Counted from the first letter of the stretch, positions 9,418 to 18,642 are shown. The stretch: 64,000 bases of DNA from Betaproteobacteria bacterium UKL13-2 (GCA_001602455.1 CP012157.1:1607733-1671732); one strand, 5' to 3'. The notes: generated from the letters alone by a model not told the origin. Made by a program: numbers and translations.

Positions 9418-11193
9418 TTACCGTGGCTTGCTCGTCAGCGATTGGGTAATTGACGCTGCTTCAGCTTCGCCGCGTTCAGTCTCGGCGGACATCGTCCTCG
9501 CATTTGGTTTGGCGATCGGTGCACGGTCGCTCACGCCGCCGAAGGCCGCCGTTAAGTCCTCTTCTTCGGCGTCTTGCGGCTTCAGTGGCTGAAGCGGTAC
9601 ACGCAACTCGGGCCGGGCAGCGGGCTTATCCGGGACATCCCGATAGACCAACACCAAACCGGGGAAGGCGATCAAGACACCGACCATCATCAGTTGCATG
9701 ATGACAAACGGCACCGCGCCCCAGTAGATTTGTGCGGTGGTCACTGGTGCGGTCAATTTCCCGGAGACACGATCCAGAAACGCGCTGGCAGGTGCCACGC
9801 TGCGTAGATAGAAGAGGGCGAAGCCAAACGGCGGATGCATAAATGAGGTTTGCATATTGACGGCCAGCAACACGCCAAACCAGACCAAGTCGATGCCGAG
9901 TTTGTCAGCCACCGGCCCGAGCAATGGCACGATGATGAATGCCAACTCAAAAAAGTCGAGGAAGAAGGCCAAGAAAAAAATCAGCACGTTGACGGCGATG
10001 AGAAAACCCGTCTGTCCGCCGGGGAGGGCGGTCAACAGTTCTTCCACCCACACATGACCGTTCACCCCATAAAACGTCAGGCTAAAGACACGGGCGCCGA
10101 TGAGAATAAACACGACAAAGGTGGTGAGTTTTGCCGTGCCGTCGAGCGCTTCTTTGAGATTCTGAAAGCTGAGTCGCCGCCGTGCCCACGCCATCAATAA
10201 CGCACCTGCCGCACCCATTGCGCCACCTTCGGTAGGGGTGGCAACACCTAGAAAAATTGTGCCCAACACCAGAAAAATCAGTGCCAGTGGTGGCACCAGC
10301 ACAAAGGTGACTTTCTCGGCCATTGCCGATAACCAGCCCAATTTAAGGGCGCGGTTTGTGAGGGCGAAGGCAAACGCCACTGAGGTACCAGCAGCGGTGG
10401 ATAACACGATCCGTTCGTCGAGCGGCTTGTGGCCGAGCCAATGCGCGCAGAGGACGCCGACCAATGCGGCGATGACCACGAGGACGGCGAGCGACTCGAT
10501 GCCACTGGTGCCGGACGGTTCTCGAAAAACACGCGCTTCCGGCGGCAGCGCAGGAACCCACTGCGGCTTAACGATGGCGATGATGCCGACAAACACGGCG
10601 TACAAACCTGCCAGCATCAGCCCCGGCAAAATGGCACCCGCGTACATATCGCCGACCGACACGCGCAGTTGATCGGCCAACACAATCAACACCAACGATG
10701 GCGGGATAATTTGTGCGAGAGTGCCGGAGGCGGCGATGACACCGGCGGCGATGCGCCGGTCATAACCGTAACGCAACATGATCGGCAGCGCGATCAGCCC
10801 CATCGCAATCACGGAGGCGGCGACGATGCCGGTGGTCGCGGCCAACAGCGCGCCCACAAAGATGACAGCAAAGGCCAAGCCGCCGCGAATCCCGCCAAAT
10901 AGTTGGCCGATGGTATCGAGTAAATCCTCGGCCATACCGGATCGTTCGAGTACCAACCCCATCAGGGTAAAAAACGGCACGGCGAGCATAGTCTCGCTCG
11001 ACATCACCCCCCAGATACGGTCGGGTAGCGCCTGCAACAGGGCGGGGTGCAATAAATCGAGGTGAATACCGAGCAGGCCAAACACGATGCCGTTGGCGGC
11101 AAGGGCGAAGGCGACCGGATAGCCGAGTAGCATGAACACAACGAGGCTCGCAAACATCAGCGGCGCCATGTTGTGGATTAGAAAGGCTGTCAC
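9418..11193 (-). CDS. dctM: TRAP transporter large permease subunit
   Basis: A 591-residue membrane protein of the DctM family, the sodium-coupled translocation channel of tripartite periplasmic transporters. Hydrophobic segments run along most of the length; hallmark blocks are VPFFTLMGLVLERSGMAEDLL, IIPPSLVLIVLAD and TPTEGGAMGAAGALLM. It is longer than the usual 430 or so residues because of a central insertion and a hydrophilic C-terminal tail of about 70 residues, as in other long DctM proteins. The GTG start overlaps the dctQ stop by 4 bp, so the two are translationally coupled. The substrate cannot be inferred, since no DctP binding protein lies in the window. Confidence 0.9.
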   Translation of the reverse strand: MTAFLIHNMAPLMFASLVVFMLLGYPVAFALAANGIVFGLLGIHLDLLHPALLQALPDRIWGVMSSETMLAVPFFTLMGLVLERSGMAEDLLDTIGQLFGGIRGGLAFAVIFVGALLAATTGIVAASVIAMGLIALPIMLRYGYDRRIAAGVIAASGTLAQIIPPSLVLIVLADQLRVSVGDMYAGAILPGLMLAGLYAVFVGIIAIVKPQWVPALPPEARVFREPSGTSGIESLAVLVVIAALVGVLCAHWLGHKPLDERIVLSTAAGTSVAFAFALTNRALKLGWLSAMAEKVTFVLVPPLALIFLVLGTIFLGVATPTEGGAMGAAGALLMAWARRRLSFQNLKEALDGTAKLTTFVVFILIGARVFSLTFYGVNGHVWVEELLTALPGGQTGFLIAVNVLIFFLAFFLDFFELAFIIVPLLGPVADKLGIDLVWFGVLLAVNMQTSFMHPPFGFALFYLRSVAPASAFLDRVSGKLTAPVTTAQIYWGAVPFVIMQLMMVGVLIAFPGLVLVYRDVPDKPAARPELRVPLQPLKPQDAEEEDLTAAFGGVSDRAPIAKPNARTMSAETERGEAEAASITQSLTSKPR

Positions 11194-11735
11194 TTCGCAG
11201 GCCCCTCGTTTGGATTCAGCGCTGCGACGGCTGGAGGGGATTGGTCGGCCTCATCGGGTATGTCACCGCGTAGTATCGCGACCCGCTTGATGAGCTCAGA
11301 GACGCCCTGCAAACTGAGCAGGGTGAAGCCAATCGGCACCAACAGCCGCGCCCACCAAAGTGGCAGTCCACCGGTATTGCCGGAGACTTCACCGCTGCGA
11401 AATGCCTCCACGAACACCGGCCAAGACAGGTACACGAGCAGCAGCGAGATCGGCATCAAGAAAAAAACCGTGCCGAATATGTCGATTTTTAGCTGCGTGC
11501 GGCGGGAAAAACGACTGTACAAAATGTCGATACGGACGTGTTGTTGTTTCAGCAATGTGTAACCGGCACAAAGCAAAAATACGGCCGCGATCAAGTACCA
11601 CTGCAATTCCAGCCACGCGTTGGAGCTTAGTTTGAAGGCGTAACGTGCCACTGCGTTACCGGCGCTGACCAGTACCGCCGCCAGCACCAGCCAGCAGACG
11701 GTACGGCCAATAAACCTATTTCCGGCAGTTGACAT
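11190..11735 (-). CDS. dctQ: TRAP transporter small permease subunit, cut off from its 5' region by an IS
   Basis: A 181-residue DctQ protein with four membrane segments (VCWLVLAAVLVSAGNAVARYA; WYLIAAVFLLCAGYTLL; IFGTVFFLMPISLLLVYLSW; LLVPIGFTLLSLQGVSEL) and the family block NAWLELQWYL. The start is set at the ATG 11733-11735; residues upstream of it come from the neighbouring insertion sequence. The IS boundary lies about 3 bp in front of this ATG, so the native ribosome-binding site and promoter are gone. The transporter is probably not expressed normally unless the IS supplies a promoter. Confidence 0.85.
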   Translation of the reverse strand: MSTAGNRFIGRTVCWLVLAAVLVSAGNAVARYAFKLSSNAWLELQWYLIAAVFLLCAGYTLLKQQHVRIDILYSRFSRRTQLKIDIFGTVFFLMPISLLLVYLSWPVFVEAFRSGEVSGNTGGLPLWWARLLVPIGFTLLSLQGVSELIKRVAILRGDIPDEADQSPPAVAALNPNEGPAK

Positions 11736-11738
11736 TGC

Positions 11739-13376
11739 GTAAACCGGCTTCAAGCTAGACTGTACGCCAGTTTCAATGGATTTATTGGAGTCACCAAATG
11801 GGTGAAGCAAAAAGGCGTCAACTTGCTGTCCAAACGCAGGCACTGGAGGCCATGGTGGTGGATACGCCGGGCGGGCGAATTCATGTGAAGTGGGACCATG
11901 GTGCCAGCGCCACACCGAATGCACAGTTGACCTTCTTCTCCGAGTTCTTGGCCACCACGGGTGTGTACAGCTCCTGGGTCGATAGCTGCCCATTGAGCTA
12001 CACAAGCCCCAATGCACCCAGCAAACAGGATATCTTGGGCACATGGCTGCTGGCGATACTGGCAGGGCACAACCGCTACGCCCATATCACCGGGCTGCGC
12101 GGCGACGCGGTGAGCCCGCAGATTCTGGGGATGAAGAAAATCATCAGCGAAGACGCGCTGCGACGCGCACTGTCGCGTATGAGCGCCGAGCAAAGCCAGG
12201 CCTGGCTTGCCCCCCAGCTCATGGGTAGTGTGCAAGCGGCACTGAGCACCCCTTGGATCCTGGATATCGACACCACCATCAAGCCGATGTTCGGAAAACA
12301 AAGCGGAGCTGAGGTCAGCTACAACCCACACAAACCCGGTCGCCCGAGCCACGCACTGCACACATACTGGGTTGGCAACCTGCGCCTGGTGCTGGATGTT
12401 GTCGTCTGCCCCGGCAAAGAGCACAGCGCAGCCAAAGCGCGGCCTGGGCTGATCGGCGTACTGGAAAAGCTCACGCCCCAGCAGCGTCCGGCCTTGGTCC
12501 GAGGCGACTGCGGCTTTGGCAACGAACCCTTTATTGCCGAGCTGGAGGAGCGAGACCAGCCCTACCTGTTCAAGCTGCGTCAGACTGTGGGTGTCAAGAA
12601 ATTATTGGCACGCCAATTCGCGCGTGATGACTGGAGCACACCCGGCCCCAGCGAGCAAGGCTGGAGCGCAGTCGAAGATACCCTCAAACTCTCGGGCTGG
12701 GACAAATCACGTCGGGTAGTGATCTTGCGGCGTGCCGTCAAAGCCGATTTGGCGCTGAGTTGAAAGACCAAGAACGAGCCGGGCGAGCAGATTGAGTTGC
12801 TGATGCCGGACAAGGATGTTCAGGTTTGGGAATACGCGGTGTTGGTGACAAACAGCGCCTACGCATTGGACGCGTTCGGTCAACTCTATCGGGACCGGGC
12901 TGACTGCGAGAACGGATTTGACGAGCTCAAAAATCAGTGGGGATGGGGTGGCTTCACGACCCAGGACATTGAGCGCTGCCAGACCAGTGCTCGCGCTGTA
13001 GCGCTGGTGTACAACTGGTGGTCCTGGTATTGCCGGGCGGCCAAGCCGGGTGCACGCATGGAAGCCATCACCAGCCGAGCGTTATTGCTTGCCAGTGTGG
13101 GGCGCGCTGTCAAACATGCGGGACAGACAACGCTGTATCTGACACCCATGCATGCTGCCAAGGACAAGTTGCTCGCGCTCATTGCCAACATTCGTGCGGC
13201 TTTAAGTCATGTCAGGGATATTGCGGAGCAGTTGCCTTTTACGGATCGATGGAAGACATTTCTGGACTACGTGGTGGCCAAAATCACGCGCCCACTGCCA
13301 CCTTGGCTACCGTCAGCCCAACTTACAGCGGCAGGGTAACTGCCGGATTTAGGATAAATTGGTTAAGCCGGTCAAC
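11739..13376 (+). mobile_element. IS4-type insertion sequence with defective transposase
   Basis: About 1.64 kb. The ends are proposed from an imperfect 12-bp inverted repeat, GTAAACCGGCTT at 11739-11750 and the complement of GTTGACCGGCTT at 13365-13376 (10 of 12 match). No convincing target-site duplication is visible. The element contains one transposase frame with a nonsense codon and abuts the start codon of dctQ. The boundaries are an inference. Confidence 0.65.
11798..13339 (+). pseudogene. IS4-superfamily transposase interrupted by an in-frame TGA
   Basis: Two open segments, 11798-12763 and 12764-13339, are in the same frame and separated only by the TGA at 12761-12763. The first carries DDE aspartates (WILDIDTTIKP; VRGDCGFGNEP). 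The second carries the signature Y-x2-R-x3-E-x6-K as YRDRADCENGFDELK, with the catalytic glutamate. Premature termination therefore removes the last catalytic residue, leaving the protein inactive. The joined length, about 513 residues, is normal for IS4-type transposases, so a single recent nonsense mutation is the simplest explanation. Confidence 0.85.
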
Positions 13377-13705
13377 TGCACTAGAAAACGCGAGGAGTCG
13401 CGTAAAAACGGCCTGCATCCAGTCGTTCCTGTGGTTCGTAGAAGCGAAGACGGCATTCTGGCACAGGCGTTTGCGGTCTTCCGTCTTGAATTGCCGAAAC
13501 TGGCGGGGATGGTTGCCGGACAGTGACGGTATTCGACATGGGTCTGGTTTGCTCGGCGCGATTAGCTGATGAATTGTTGTAACTTGTCACAAAAACGGTC
13601 ACTCAGTGGGTAGACTCAACTCGCTAAAATTGCATTTGATGCGGTAGCGGCACTGCGGTAGCGGCATTTCCGCAGGTTGAACCACTTTTGTTCAGGGGAT
13701 ATGAG
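13377..13705. other. Intergenic region between the IS and the cytochrome gene
   Basis: I recognise no gene here. A minus-strand open frame (13381-13602) has no start signal or known domain; it could be a remnant of sequence formerly upstream of dctQ. The last 20 bp hold the ribosome-binding site AGGGGA for the next gene. Confidence 0.5.
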
Positions 13706-15052
13706 ATGGGTCGTGTTAATCAAATTCGGTCGATAAACCGTCGGGCAGCGGCAGGTTTTGCGGCGCTGATGTTTGCTGGGTTCACGTCACAGGTTCAGGC
13801 GCAGGGTAGCGTCGCGGACGGGCAGACGCTCTATAACGACACCTGCGCGGGGTGCCACTTCGTACCGCCAAATGTTTCAGCCCGAAGGGCGACCACTGTC
13901 ACCGCGTTGAACAACGCGATGAACGACCAGCCATCGATGAATTTTCTGCGCCCGGTGCTTTCAGCCGACGACGTATGCAACATCGTCACCTATATTGCAT
14001 CGATTGCGAGTGCCGCCGCCCCCAACTGCTCCACCGGCGTTACCAAGAACAATCTCGTGCTGCGCTCGACATCGACGACGAACCCGCAAATCAGCATCGG
14101 TAAGTTTTCGAATAACGTGCTGCAGTTCAGCACCATGGCGGATCCGGGCGCGGGAACGCGCCTTGTCGCTATTGGCGATTTCGACCGCAGCGGTCGCCCC
14201 GACCTCGCGTTCCAAGGGCCACCCGCAGGGGCATTTGGCGATATCAAGTCATGGAATCAATTCAGCGCCTCCAACGAATTCTTGTGGCGGCAAGTCAAGA
14301 CCGTATGGGACGTGCAAGCCGTTGGCGACATGGACGGCGATGGTGTAGAAGACTTGGTGTGGCGCTACATGGCACCGGACCCGCAGGACACGGGCGTGTC
14401 GTTCATCTGGTTTTTGAGTGGTAACTTCCCCGGTACGCCCGGTACACCAGTCGTGCCGCAGCCACGTAAGCGCGGCGGCGCGCCGCTTGATTGGCAGCTC
14501 TTGGGCGCACTCGATATCAACAACGACGGCGCGGCGGACATGCTGTATCTCAATCCTGCCGGGCAGTTCCGCTTCCTTATGGCCACACCTGCGCGCACCT
14601 GCGCGAACTTCGCCAGCAGCAACATTCCTGCGGGCTTCACACCGCTGAAATTCGCCAAGTTTCGCGGTGGTACTGGTGCAAACAGCAGCGCCGAGGTGCT
14701 GATCCGCAATGCGGCGGGGGCAACACAGTTGCTGTCGTTCAGCGCCGTAGGGCTGACGTTGCCGACTTTCACGGGCAATCCGGACGACCCGTTGGTGGCC
14801 TGTACCTCCACGCCGCTGACGGTGCCAATGACGACGTTCACCCTGCCGACCCTAATCGACCCAGCTTGGACGTTTTATGCGGCTGCCGATCTCGACAACA
14901 ACGGCACGGTGGACATTGTGTGGCGACGCCCGACTGGGCAGCTCACCGTCTGGCTGATGAACGCCAATGGCACACTCTCTACCTCGCTCGCGAGTGCGGG
15001 AACCGCGCCAGTGGGTTTCACGGTCATGCAAAACGGCTTTCCACTAAATTGA
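13706..15052 (+). CDS. Exported cytochrome c domain fused to VCBS/FG-GAP-like repeats
   Basis: A 448-residue exported protein. The signal peptide is at about 1-34 (AAAGFAALMFAGFTSQVQAQ). Next comes one c-type haem domain (NDTCAGCHFVPPN near residue 50, with a possible Met ligand around PSMNFLRP). The rest consists of FG-GAP/VCBS-like units carrying the calcium-loop pattern DxDxxGxxD: IGDFDRSGRPDLAF, VGDMDGDGVEDLVWR, LGALDINNDGAADMLYL and AADLDNNGTVDIVWR. Such repeats normally build extracellular beta-propellers. The ATG at 13706 is preferred for its AGGGGA eight bases upstream. A periplasmic or surface redox role is plausible; the partner is unknown. Confidence 0.75.
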   Translation: MGRVNQIRSINRRAAAGFAALMFAGFTSQVQAQGSVADGQTLYNDTCAGCHFVPPNVSARRATTVTALNNAMNDQPSMNFLRPVLSADDVCNIVTYIASIASAAAPNCSTGVTKNNLVLRSTSTTNPQISIGKFSNNVLQFSTMADPGAGTRLVAIGDFDRSGRPDLAFQGPPAGAFGDIKSWNQFSASNEFLWRQVKTVWDVQAVGDMDGDGVEDLVWRYMAPDPQDTGVSFIWFLSGNFPGTPGTPVVPQPRKRGGAPLDWQLLGALDINNDGAADMLYLNPAGQFRFLMATPARTCANFASSNIPAGFTPLKFAKFRGGTGANSSAEVLIRNAAGATQLLSFSAVGLTLPTFTGNPDDPLVACTSTPLTVPMTTFTLPTLIDPAWTFYAAADLDNNGTVDIVWRRPTGQLTVWLMNANGTLSTSLASAGTAPVGFTVMQNGFPLN

Positions 15053-15130
15053 TACTGTCGCGCAGATGGTTCGTCACGACGCTCGCAGTGTCGTCGGACT
15101 TACAATAGCGGCAATCACGCGGGCCCACAC

Positions 15131-15358
15131 ATGACCTTTAACACCCTATCTTTCCTTCGTGCGTTGACATTGCCGGCCATGGCCGCCTTGGTCGGCTGCG
15201 CGAACGTCGCACCGACGCAGCGCGCCACACTCGCCAAGCCAGAAATGCAGTTTGACTTCGACCGCGCAGCCGGTGCCATCACCGGCCATACCTACGCCAG
15301 TAAAGAAGGCGCTTCCGGTGGAAAAGCCGTTGGTGGCGGTGGCTGTGGCTGCACGTAA
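15131..15358 (+). CDS. DUF4266 small lipoprotein
   Basis: A 75-residue protein with a lipoprotein signal (LPAMAALVGC, lipidated Cys about residue 23) and the DUF4266 signature: LAKPEMQFDFD, then HTYASKEGASGGK and a Gly/Cys-rich end, GGGGCGCT. The function is unknown. In many bacteria DUF4266 genes precede DUF3570 genes, as here, which suggests a joint role in an outer-membrane or redox cluster. A 134-bp repeat element begins 4 bp after the stop codon and separates the two. Confidence 0.8.
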   Translation: MTFNTLSFLRALTLPAMAALVGCANVAPTQRATLAKPEMQFDFDRAAGAITGHTYASKEGASGGKAVGGGGCGCT

Positions 15359-15362
15359 AAAT

Positions 15363-15496
15363 GGGCACTTCTATAAACCTGCTGCGTGGGCGAATTTCGC
15401 GCCTGCGGTGCTCGCCTTACACTGGGTACGTGTCCCGTGTTTGCCAAACCCGTCGGCACGAACTTCGCCCACTCGCGATGGTGTCGAGAAGTTACC
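15363..15496 (+). repeat. 134-bp inverted-repeat element, copy A (MITE-like)
   Basis: Begins GGGCACTTCTATAAACC and ends with the complement of a similar 17-mer, with sub-terminal inverted parts GGGCGAA/TTCGCCC. It aligns base for base with copies at 39827-39960 and 40043-40176, with scattered changes. It lies between the DUF4266 and DUF3570 genes and has no coding capacity. About 30 bp to its right, with the core CTAATAA, also resemble the flank of copy B. Confidence 0.9.
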
Positions 15497-15577
15497 AAAA
15501 CCTAAAACTCTAATAAGTACGGCGCTTTTCAGGCATTTTTGCTTGAAAATGGCCGTGGATAAAGGACTTTTACCTTA

Positions 15578-16792
15578 ATGAAGCCGCGCGAACATCCGCT
15601 GTCGGGTCTATTCGCCGCCGCCATGGCGTTACCAATTGTGGCCATCCCGGTGGTGGTGAATGCACAAGCGAGCGGGCAAGCGCCATCATCCTCATCGTTA
15701 CTCCCTGCTGGGGCGGCTGTTGGTGTCCGTTCGCTTTGGTATCGCGAAGACGGTAATCGAATGAAAGTCACCGAGCCGGTCGTGTGGATGAAGACGCCCA
15801 TCGGCGATCAATGGGAAATCGGTAGCAGTGCCACGGTCGATATGGTGAGTGGCGCATCGCCCATCATCACCTCCAACGCCACCGGCAAACCTGCACAGAT
15901 TTATACCGGTGCGTCGATCACGGATCGTCGCAAAGCCTACGACGCGAACCTTACGCGAAAGTACGGTGAGCTTAATGAGAACACCGTCGGCGTCTCGTTT
16001 GCACGCTCGGACGAGAAGGATTACGAGTCAAAAGCGTACGGCTTGAATACAACCTTTGATTTCAACGAACGTAACACCACTCTGGCGTTGGGCATCGGTA
16101 GTCGCAACGACCGGGTGATGTCGGTGACGGACAAAACGCTCGACCGTGCGCGCGACGCAAAAGAGGTTCTGGTCGGCGTGACACAGATCATCGACCGGCG
16201 CACGTTGGTGCAATCGAATCTCGTCTATACCAAGCTGACCGGGTACCTTAATGACCCCTACAAACTCACGTTCTCGCTTTACCGCGACGGCTTGTCGCCG
16301 CGGATTGCTTCGGTGCGGGATTCGCGGCCGGAATCACGCAGCCAAATCGCGTGGCTGACAAGAGGCAAACGTGCAATCGCAGGAATGGATGCGGTGGTTT
16401 CAGCCGAGTACCGCTTCTACCGCGACGACTGGGGCATTCGCGCCCACACGCTGGCGGGGACGTGGTTGCAGATGGTCAACGAGACGTGGCAAGTCGAAGG
16501 CGGGTTGCGTTATTACTCACAATCGCAGGCCGATTTTTATCGGCGCGAAATCAGCCAGCGGCCGATCCCGACGATTTCCTCAAGCGATCAGCGGCTGGCT
16601 GGGTTTGGCGCGTTTGAGCCGTCGCTCAAAGTCATCGCGAAGATCGGCGATCACGTCTCGGTGGATTTGAGTTTCTCGCGTTACATGCAGCGCGGAACTT
16701 GGAAACTCGGCGGCAGGCCGTCAGGTACAGAGGGTGAATACGAACCGCTGCGTGCGCGTTTGATCAATGCGGGGGTGGTTTACCGCTTCTAG
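15578..16792 (+). CDS. DUF3570 outer-membrane-like protein
   Basis: A 404-residue protein. It has an export signal at about 1-29 (LFAAAMALPIVAIPVVVNAQA), then AAVGVRSLWYREDGNRMKVTEP, the DUF3570 opening, and alternating strands typical of a beta-barrel, ending in VVYRF with a C-terminal aromatic residue as in outer-membrane proteins. Role unknown; usually found with DUF4266. The spacing to the DUF4266 gene (220 bp) is enlarged by the inserted repeat, which may separate what was an operon. Confidence 0.8.
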   Translation: MKPREHPLSGLFAAAMALPIVAIPVVVNAQASGQAPSSSSLLPAGAAVGVRSLWYREDGNRMKVTEPVVWMKTPIGDQWEIGSSATVDMVSGASPIITSNATGKPAQIYTGASITDRRKAYDANLTRKYGELNENTVGVSFARSDEKDYESKAYGLNTTFDFNERNTTLALGIGSRNDRVMSVTDKTLDRARDAKEVLVGVTQIIDRRTLVQSNLVYTKLTGYLNDPYKLTFSLYRDGLSPRIASVRDSRPESRSQIAWLTRGKRAIAGMDAVVSAEYRFYRDDWGIRAHTLAGTWLQMVNETWQVEGGLRYYSQSQADFYRREISQRPIPTISSSDQRLAGFGAFEPSLKVIAKIGDHVSVDLSFSRYMQRGTWKLGGRPSGTEGEYEPLRARLINAGVVYRF

Positions 16793-16810
16793 GCCGCCAG
16801 GACGGCAGGA

Positions 16811-17185
16811 CTAAAGCGACTTCTTCTTCGCCGCCGTTGGTTTCTTGGCGGCAGTGGGTCTGGCAGTGGGTTTGGCAGTGGGTTTGGCAGTGGGTTTGGC
16901 GGCCGGTGTCTCGTTCATTACCTTCTCAAGCTGCTCATGCACCGCCTTTTCGATTGGTGCTTTCATCATCTTCAGCATGAAGCCCAAGGTGACTTCGAGC
17001 CTCATCTCTGTTTCGCTCACTGTCAGGCTGCCGGTCACACCGGGCCGCGAAAAACTCAGCGTATTGCCCTTCCAGTCGCCGCTGAGGTCAAACTTTTCGT
17101 CCAATTTGGACACCATTTTGTCGGCGGCTGCTTTGGCACCTTTAAGTCCAAGGTGATGCTGACGGGTGAGGGCGATATCGGGCAT
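16811..17185 (-). CDS. Polyhydroxyalkanoic acid system family protein (granule-associated)
   Basis: A 124-residue protein. The body, about residues 1-92, matches the PHA-granule region family: MPDIALTRQHHLGLKGAKAAADKM at the start, then FDLSGDWKGNTLSFSRPGVTGS. The tail is made of KPTA/KPTAR repeats rich in Lys, Pro and Ala, like the histone-like tails of PhaF-type phasins, and may bind DNA or granules. The ATG at 17185 is chosen because it starts the conserved block; about 30 extra upstream residues of the longest frame look non-coding. The tail is encoded by a 12-bp tandem repeat. Confidence 0.75.
   Translation of the reverse strand: MPDIALTRQHHLGLKGAKAAADKMVSKLDEKFDLSGDWKGNTLSFSRPGVTGSLTVSETEMRLEVTLGFMLKMMKAPIEKAVHEQLEKVMNETPAAKPTAKPTAKPTARPTAAKKPTAAKKKSL
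16851..16898 (+). repeat. 12-bp tandem repeat, four units, inside a coding region
   Basis: Four units of GCAGTGGGTTTG (the first with one change) encode, on the minus strand, the KPTA repeats of the PHA-granule protein tail. Confidence 0.9.
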
Positions 17186-17480
17186 ATTTTCTCCGGCGGC
17201 TGCAATCGGGGGCGAGTGTGTTTTTTGCTGAGTCGGCAGTTTACTCGATGCCATCGTAGCCGTTGGGATCGTCACCAGATTGGCGAGTGTGGCAAACCGC
17301 CAAACTCAAGACAGGACGGGGTGTTTCAGGCCATCGTAGCGGTCAAGTCGCGTTTCTCGGTTGAAGGCCATTGGTCAGCGGAAATCGATTTTTGTCGCGC
17401 CAATTTGCTATTCGTCCCGGCTCGCTGGCCTTTACGGGTCCCGCTGCGTATTCTGTAATCATGAAATTATCGACAGACTC
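17186..17480. other. Divergent spacer
   Basis: This spacer holds the 5' sides of the PHA-granule gene (minus) and the broken LytTR gene (plus). I see no RNA gene or clear operator apart from the tandem array that follows. Confidence 0.4.
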
Positions 17481-17528
17481 TTGACAGACACATTGACAGA
17501 TACATTGACAGATACATTGACAGATACA
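17481..17528 (+). repeat. 12-bp tandem repeat TTGACAGATACA, four units
   Basis: Four adjoining units, the first being TTGACAGACACA. Each begins with TTGACA, identical to the sigma-70 -35 consensus. The array ends 5 bp before the ATG of the LytTR pseudogene, leaving no room for a ribosome-binding site. Confidence 0.95.
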
Positions 17529-17533
17529 CAACC

Positions 17534-18543
17534 ATGAAATCATTCACAGCCACCATTCGACACTGGTGGCGCGATCTTGAAGCGCGTGAAGCGCGTAAGT
17601 TGGCGACCATGCCGCCGGATCAGCGCGAGGCTGTTCTCGCCTTTGATCGGCTGATGCACCGCCACCAATAGCGCTATACCGGGGCGGTATTAGCCGTCTG
17701 GCTGCTTGGCGCAGTGTGTTTTCGTGCGTTTGCGAAAGACGCCACTTGGCTTGAGTCCCTCGTTTTGATGTTTTTGTTGCTGGCGGTGGTGGTGCGTATT
17801 TCGCGGGACATGATGTCAGTCTGGTTTAGTCATACCAAATTTAAGCAGATGTGGCGAACTGCGATTTGGATTACCGGGTTGACCGTCGCCGGCGCACTTT
17901 GTGGTGTCATGATCAGCCGGTACCGGACGGTCGGCTCATTCGACGGTGTGTTTGATGATCCGACTGGGCTCGGTGGGCGCGCATTGCTGGGCGGATTTCT
18001 TGTAGGCGTCATCTACTCGCTCGCGCTACTGGTGGTCTCCCACGTCAGGCGGCGTACCTTGCAGGTGCGAAACGAAGAACTACGTCGACAGGTGGAGTTG
18101 CCTCGTCTGGCGGAGGCAGTACAGCGACTACGCAAGCGGATTGACACCAAGCCACCCACCGCACCGCCGGACTTAACGCTGCTGGTGAAGTCGTTGTTGG
18201 AGCAGGCCAAACCAACCGAAAAACTGCGATGGATACTGCCTCTGTCGGCAACGCTAGCCGCCTCATTCATGTCAACGACGTATTGTTCTTTCAGGCGGAT
18301 ACAAAATACACACGTATCGTACTCAAGGAGAGTGAGGCGTTGGTGCGCATGCCGCTCAAAGAGTTGATTGAAGGCTTGGATACAGAGATATTCTGGCAGG
18401 TGCACCGTGGCAGTATCGTCAACGCCCATGTGATTGATCGAGCGGTGCGTGAAGGGCCGGAGAAACTGACGTTGTATATCAAGGGCTCTTCGGCGCGACT
18501 TGCCGTTTCCCGGCAGTACTTCCACTTGTTCAAACAAACCTGA
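17534..18543 (+). pseudogene. Membrane-anchored LytTR transcriptional regulator, broken by a stop and a frameshift
   Basis: Three open pieces make one gene. Piece 1 (17534-17671, 45 residues, MKSFTATIRHWWRDLEAREA) ends at TAG 17669. In the same frame the text continues RYTGAVLAVWLLGAVCFRAF and several membrane segments, then a helical linker (17672 to about 18236). Then one base is missing: the upstream frame reads EKLRWI and the downstream frame resumes with ASVGNASRLIHVNDVLFFQ, a LytTR DNA-binding domain running to 18543. LytTR domains bind DNA as response-regulator outputs. Restoring one base and the stop codon would give a normal membrane-LytTR protein of about 335 residues. Sequencing error remains possible for the frameshift. 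Confidence 0.8.
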
Positions 18544-18612
18544 CGTTTGGCAGTCGCAGTAGTTGTGTTGCGACGCCCACATCGAAGTGGTGTGGGCGAT
18601 TAAGATGTGAAC

Positions 18613-18642
18613 ACAGAGGCAAATACAGAGGCAAATACAGAT
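18613..18642 (+). repeat. 12-bp tandem repeat, about 2.5 units
   Basis: ACAGAGGCAAAT twice, then a partial third unit, in the spacer between the LytTR pseudogene and the isomerase gene. Confidence 0.85.

Noticed and set aside
12761-12763. TGA as a selenocysteine or recoded codon in the transposase
   Set aside because: No selenoprotein of this family is known and no SECIS-like structure was seen; a nonsense mutation in an IS is simpler.
13381-13602. Minus-strand frame as a gene
   Set aside because: No recognisable domain, signal or ribosome-binding site; kept only as a possible remnant.
17481-17528. Short array as CRISPR
   Set aside because: Units adjoin without spacers, and no cas gene is near; the same holds for the other tandem arrays.
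17343-17543. Cys-rich minus-strand frame with CICQ repeats
   Set aside because: It is the translation of the 12-bp TTGACAGATACA array on the opposite strand.
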